Both the position numbers and the translations under genes were made by a program. Shown piece by piece: positions 12,985 through 15,092 of a stretch of DNA of 15,092 nt. This stretch comes from DATMER01 sp036277235 (GTDB taxonomy: Bacteria; Acidobacteriota; Thermoanaerobaculia; Multivoradales; UBA5704). The DNA is taken from the NCBI GenBank assembly GCA_036277235.1, contig DASUNJ010000094.1:1-15092 (forward strand). The letters are read 5' to 3'. Below the pieces are notes generated by a model, which saw nothing but the letters and a program-made list of their open reading frames with translations, was not told the origin of the DNA and searched no databases. The stretch's first letter is position 1. Every line of letters starts with the position of its first letter.

Positions 12985-14640
12985 CTACTGCTTTGCCAGC
13001 CCCTCGTACGACGGCAGAATCGTGAGCGGGTTGCTGGCGAGGAACCTCTTGTCGAAGGCGGCCCGGATCACCTGGCCGTCGAGGTCCTGCGCCACGGGGA
13101 AGCCAAGGGCGTAGAGCAGGGTCGGGGCGACGTCGACCAGCCGCGCTCCGGTCAGGAGGGCTCCGGGCTGGATGCCCTCGCCGTAGAGGAGCAGCACGCC
13201 GTCCGGCGCGCCGCCGAAGCTCCCTTCGACCGCGGTCCGCTCGCGCCGCAGCGGATCCTCGCGGCTCTCGGTGCCATAGGCGGAGACCACGGCCAGCACC
13301 CTCGGCCCGTCGACCCGCAGCCAGAGCTCGCCGAGAAAGCTGTCGAGCAGCGCATAGTACGCGGCCAGCCGTTCCGCCGCCGCCCTGGCCGCCGGCGACT
13401 GCTCGCCTTCGAACTGCACCGCCTGGAATCCTCCGAACGTCTGGCGCGACACCTCCCGCAGGCCGGGGAGGATCACGAAGAGCGCCCCGGTCCCGGGGTG
13501 CTGATCGAAGAGCGACAGGGCCAGGGACTCGCGCCAGACGTCCGCGGTCACGGCGTTGACCAGGTACGCCGGCGGGTTCGGGCCGAGCTGGGACCTCTGC
13601 ACGGCGCCGAGCACGGCCGGCCGGGGCTTCCCGGAAAAAAACTGCTCCGGCAGAGTGAATTCGGTCTCCCGCGAGGGCTGCCAGGAAGCCGGCCAGCTCA
13701 CGGAGCCGGCGGACATGCCCAGGCGAGGGAGGATCTCCCAGAGCGCCGAGGCCTGGCGGGGGAACGCCCGCGGCGTGTGCGGCTCCGCGCCCAGCGTGCC
13801 CCAGTCGCGGAAGCGGATTCCCTCCGGCAGCAGGCGCAGCTCCGCCGATGGTCCCTCCGTCGTGATCCAGCCGGCGTCGTACACCTTGCCCCCCGTCACT
13901 CCGTGCTTGAACGGGTACTTGCCCGTGGCGAGCGTGATCCACACCCCTTCGCGCCAGGCCGGTTGGAGCGACTCCAGGCGGCCGTACGCCCCCTGCTGCA
14001 GCGCGCTCGCCAGGAACGGCAGCCGCCCCTGGCCGGCCAGAGGTAGGAGAGCATCCAGCGTAGCCGAGTCGATTCCGACCACGAAGAGGACCGGCCGTTG
14101 CCCGGACTCCACCATGGCCGGCCGGTACACCGGAGCCGGCCGCGCGTGAAACGCCTCCCTCCGCTCGATCATCGCGAAAACGGACAGAACCGCCAGAAGC
14201 ACGTAGCCATAGCGGCTCTTCCATCCGTACCGTCTGCGGTGCAGTGTATGGAGCAGCGCCGTGTAGAAGGAGATCAGCGCGAACAGGGCCAGCCAGGCGG
14301 CGGTGCGGACGAGCCGGTCGTTGATCCCCGCGGGCAGGTAGAAGGCGTAGAACGAGGCATGGCTGGCGTCGAGCCAGGCGGCGGCCGCGAGGGCGAGGGT
14401 GAGCGCCCAAGGCAGCCATCGCCGGGCGCGTCCCGGCTGCCGTGCGGTGAACGGGAGGTGCAGGGCCAACGAGGCGAGCCCGACGATTCCGCCGTACACG
14501 AGGACGCCGCGCGCCACCGGCCCGGGGGAGAAGGGCAGGTGCGGGTTGAGGAAGAAGATCAGCCCGGCGACGTGGGTGCCGAGGAGGACCCCTGGAGCGA
14601 GGCCCGCCAGGAGGGTGTCGATCCAACCGGGGCGGGCCAT
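12985..14640 (-). CDS. Polytopic membrane protein with alkaline-phosphatase-superfamily domain
   Basis: A 551-aa protein. The N-terminal part carries about five hydrophobic segments (roughly 8-30, 43-62, 76-92, 112-131, 146-157), then a large extracytoplasmic domain from about 180. That domain resembles type I phosphodiesterase/nucleotide pyrophosphatase: FVVGIDSATLDALLP (metal ligand D191), WITLATGKYPFKHGVTG (nucleophile T238), and a C-terminal LVDVAPTLLYALGFP (501-515). Other expected ligands seem missing: the DHG motif reads SAYG (453-456), the D-x3-H region reads ILPGLREVSRQ (390-400), and no histidine is seen in SFGGAPDGVLLLYGEGI. It may therefore be a non-catalytic or very divergent member. 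The ATG at 14640 lacks a clear ribosome binding site and follows the next gene by 37 nt. Confidence 0.75.
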   Translation of the reverse strand: MARPGWIDTLLAGLAPGVLLGTHVAGLIFFLNPHLPFSPGPVARGVLVYGGIVGLASLALHLPFTARQPGRARRWLPWALTLALAAAAWLDASHASFYAFYLPAGINDRLVRTAAWLALFALISFYTALLHTLHRRRYGWKSRYGYVLLAVLSVFAMIERREAFHARPAPVYRPAMVESGQRPVLFVVGIDSATLDALLPLAGQGRLPFLASALQQGAYGRLESLQPAWREGVWITLATGKYPFKHGVTGGKVYDAGWITTEGPSAELRLLPEGIRFRDWGTLGAEPHTPRAFPRQASALWEILPRLGMSAGSVSWPASWQPSRETEFTLPEQFFSGKPRPAVLGAVQRSQLGPNPPAYLVNAVTADVWRESLALSLFDQHPGTGALFVILPGLREVSRQTFGGFQAVQFEGEQSPAARAAAERLAAYYALLDSFLGELWLRVDGPRVLAVVSAYGTESREDPLRRERTAVEGSFGGAPDGVLLLYGEGIQPGALLTGARLVDVAPTLLYALGFPVAQDLDGQVIRAAFDKRFLASNPLTILPSYEGLAKQ

Positions 14641-14677
14641 GCTCAGGTACGGCGAGGCGGGGGCGTCCCCCCGGAAG

Positions 14678-15092
14678 TCAGACGATGAAGATCGGTCGGT
14701 CCAACTCGTGGACGAAATGCCAGTTGTAGGTATAGCCGGGGAACTCCACCGGCACGGTGTACTCGGCGCGCATCCGGAGTCGGTCTCCCTGCCGTGTCAC
14801 GGTGACGTGGTCCTTGTCCAGCGGCAGCTTCAGGTCGGCCGCGCGCTGCAGGATGGCCTTCTCGACGTCGTCGGCCGGCGTGTTGACGCCCGCCGGCAGC
14901 GCGATCGGCGCGCCGCTGCCGACGTCGACCAGGCCGATGTCGAATCCGGCCCCCGGAACGTGTCGCTCGAAGGCGGCGATCGTTCGGCGCACCGGAAAGA
15001 GCGTCGGGCTCGACGTCTGCTCGGCTGTGGCGGTCGCCTCGACGCGCGTCACCTGCTCGCAGTCGGCCGCGACGAGGTCGACGGAGTCGGCC
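14678..15092 (-). CDS. Hypothetical protein (5' end missing)
   Basis: The frame is open from the right edge to a TGA at 14678-14680; the start is outside the window, and the internal GTG at 15052 is not a convincing start. The visible part, 137 residues, has a polar N-terminal half (VEATATAEQTSSP) and a C-terminal LPLDKDHVTVTRQGDRLRMRAEYTVPVEFPGYTYNWHFVHELDRPIF. This last region vaguely resembles the small DUF4845-type beta domain seen next to signal peptidase genes, but I cannot confirm it. It is in the same direction as, and probably cotranscribed with, the downstream phosphatase-like gene. Confidence 0.6.
   Translation of the reverse strand, partial: ADSVDLVAADCEQVTRVEATATAEQTSSPTLFPVRRTIAAFERHVPGAGFDIGLVDVGSGAPIALPAGVNTPADDVEKAILQRAADLKLPLDKDHVTVTRQGDRLRMRAEYTVPVEFPGYTYNWHFVHELDRPIFIV

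Overview
The window is about 15 kb of dense, GC-rich bacterial chromosome carrying mostly core genes. The gene order, the GC content and the twin parS-like sites resemble Acidobacteriota or Myxococcota-type genomes. This placement rests on general knowledge of gene order and is only tentative.

Left block, minus strand (about 5195 down to 1): a promoter drives a small SRP RNA, followed by dnaX, ybaB, recR, a class III aminotransferase, a NadR-like P-loop protein and a membrane-anchored TPR-like protein that runs off the left edge. The genes overlap or sit 1-16 nt apart, so this is one likely operon. It joins protein targeting and DNA replication/repair with three genes of unknown role. The dnaX linker contains an in-frame palindromic element of the kind usually seen between genes.

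Divergent region (about 5170-5675): between the SRP RNA promoter and tadA lies a non-coding stretch holding an array of the heptamer ATGCTGC/GCAGCAT. It has eight exact copies plus degenerate ones, spaced in multiples of about 21 bp and in both orientations. This is the least explained signal in the window.

Middle block, plus strand (5676-10148): tadA, two tandem tRNA-Ser genes (anticodons GGA and CGA), then the conserved rpmH-rnpA-yidD-yidC-jag cluster. mnmE, often found after jag or yidC, is absent. The Jag KH domain has lost its GxxG loop.

Partition block, plus strand (10149-12885): two parS-like sites lie between jag and rsmG. The second also forms a terminator-like hairpin. They are followed by rsmG-parA-parB-bactofilin, with every junction an ATGA overlap. 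This is a complete ParABS chromosome-segregation unit fused transcriptionally to a cytoskeletal bactofilin.

Right block, minus strand (12985-15092): a polytopic membrane protein of the alkaline-phosphatase superfamily that seems to lack several metal ligands, preceded by the 3' part of an unrecognised gene running in from the right edge. A large hairpin built from 9-nt AAAGGAC repeats separates the two convergent blocks.
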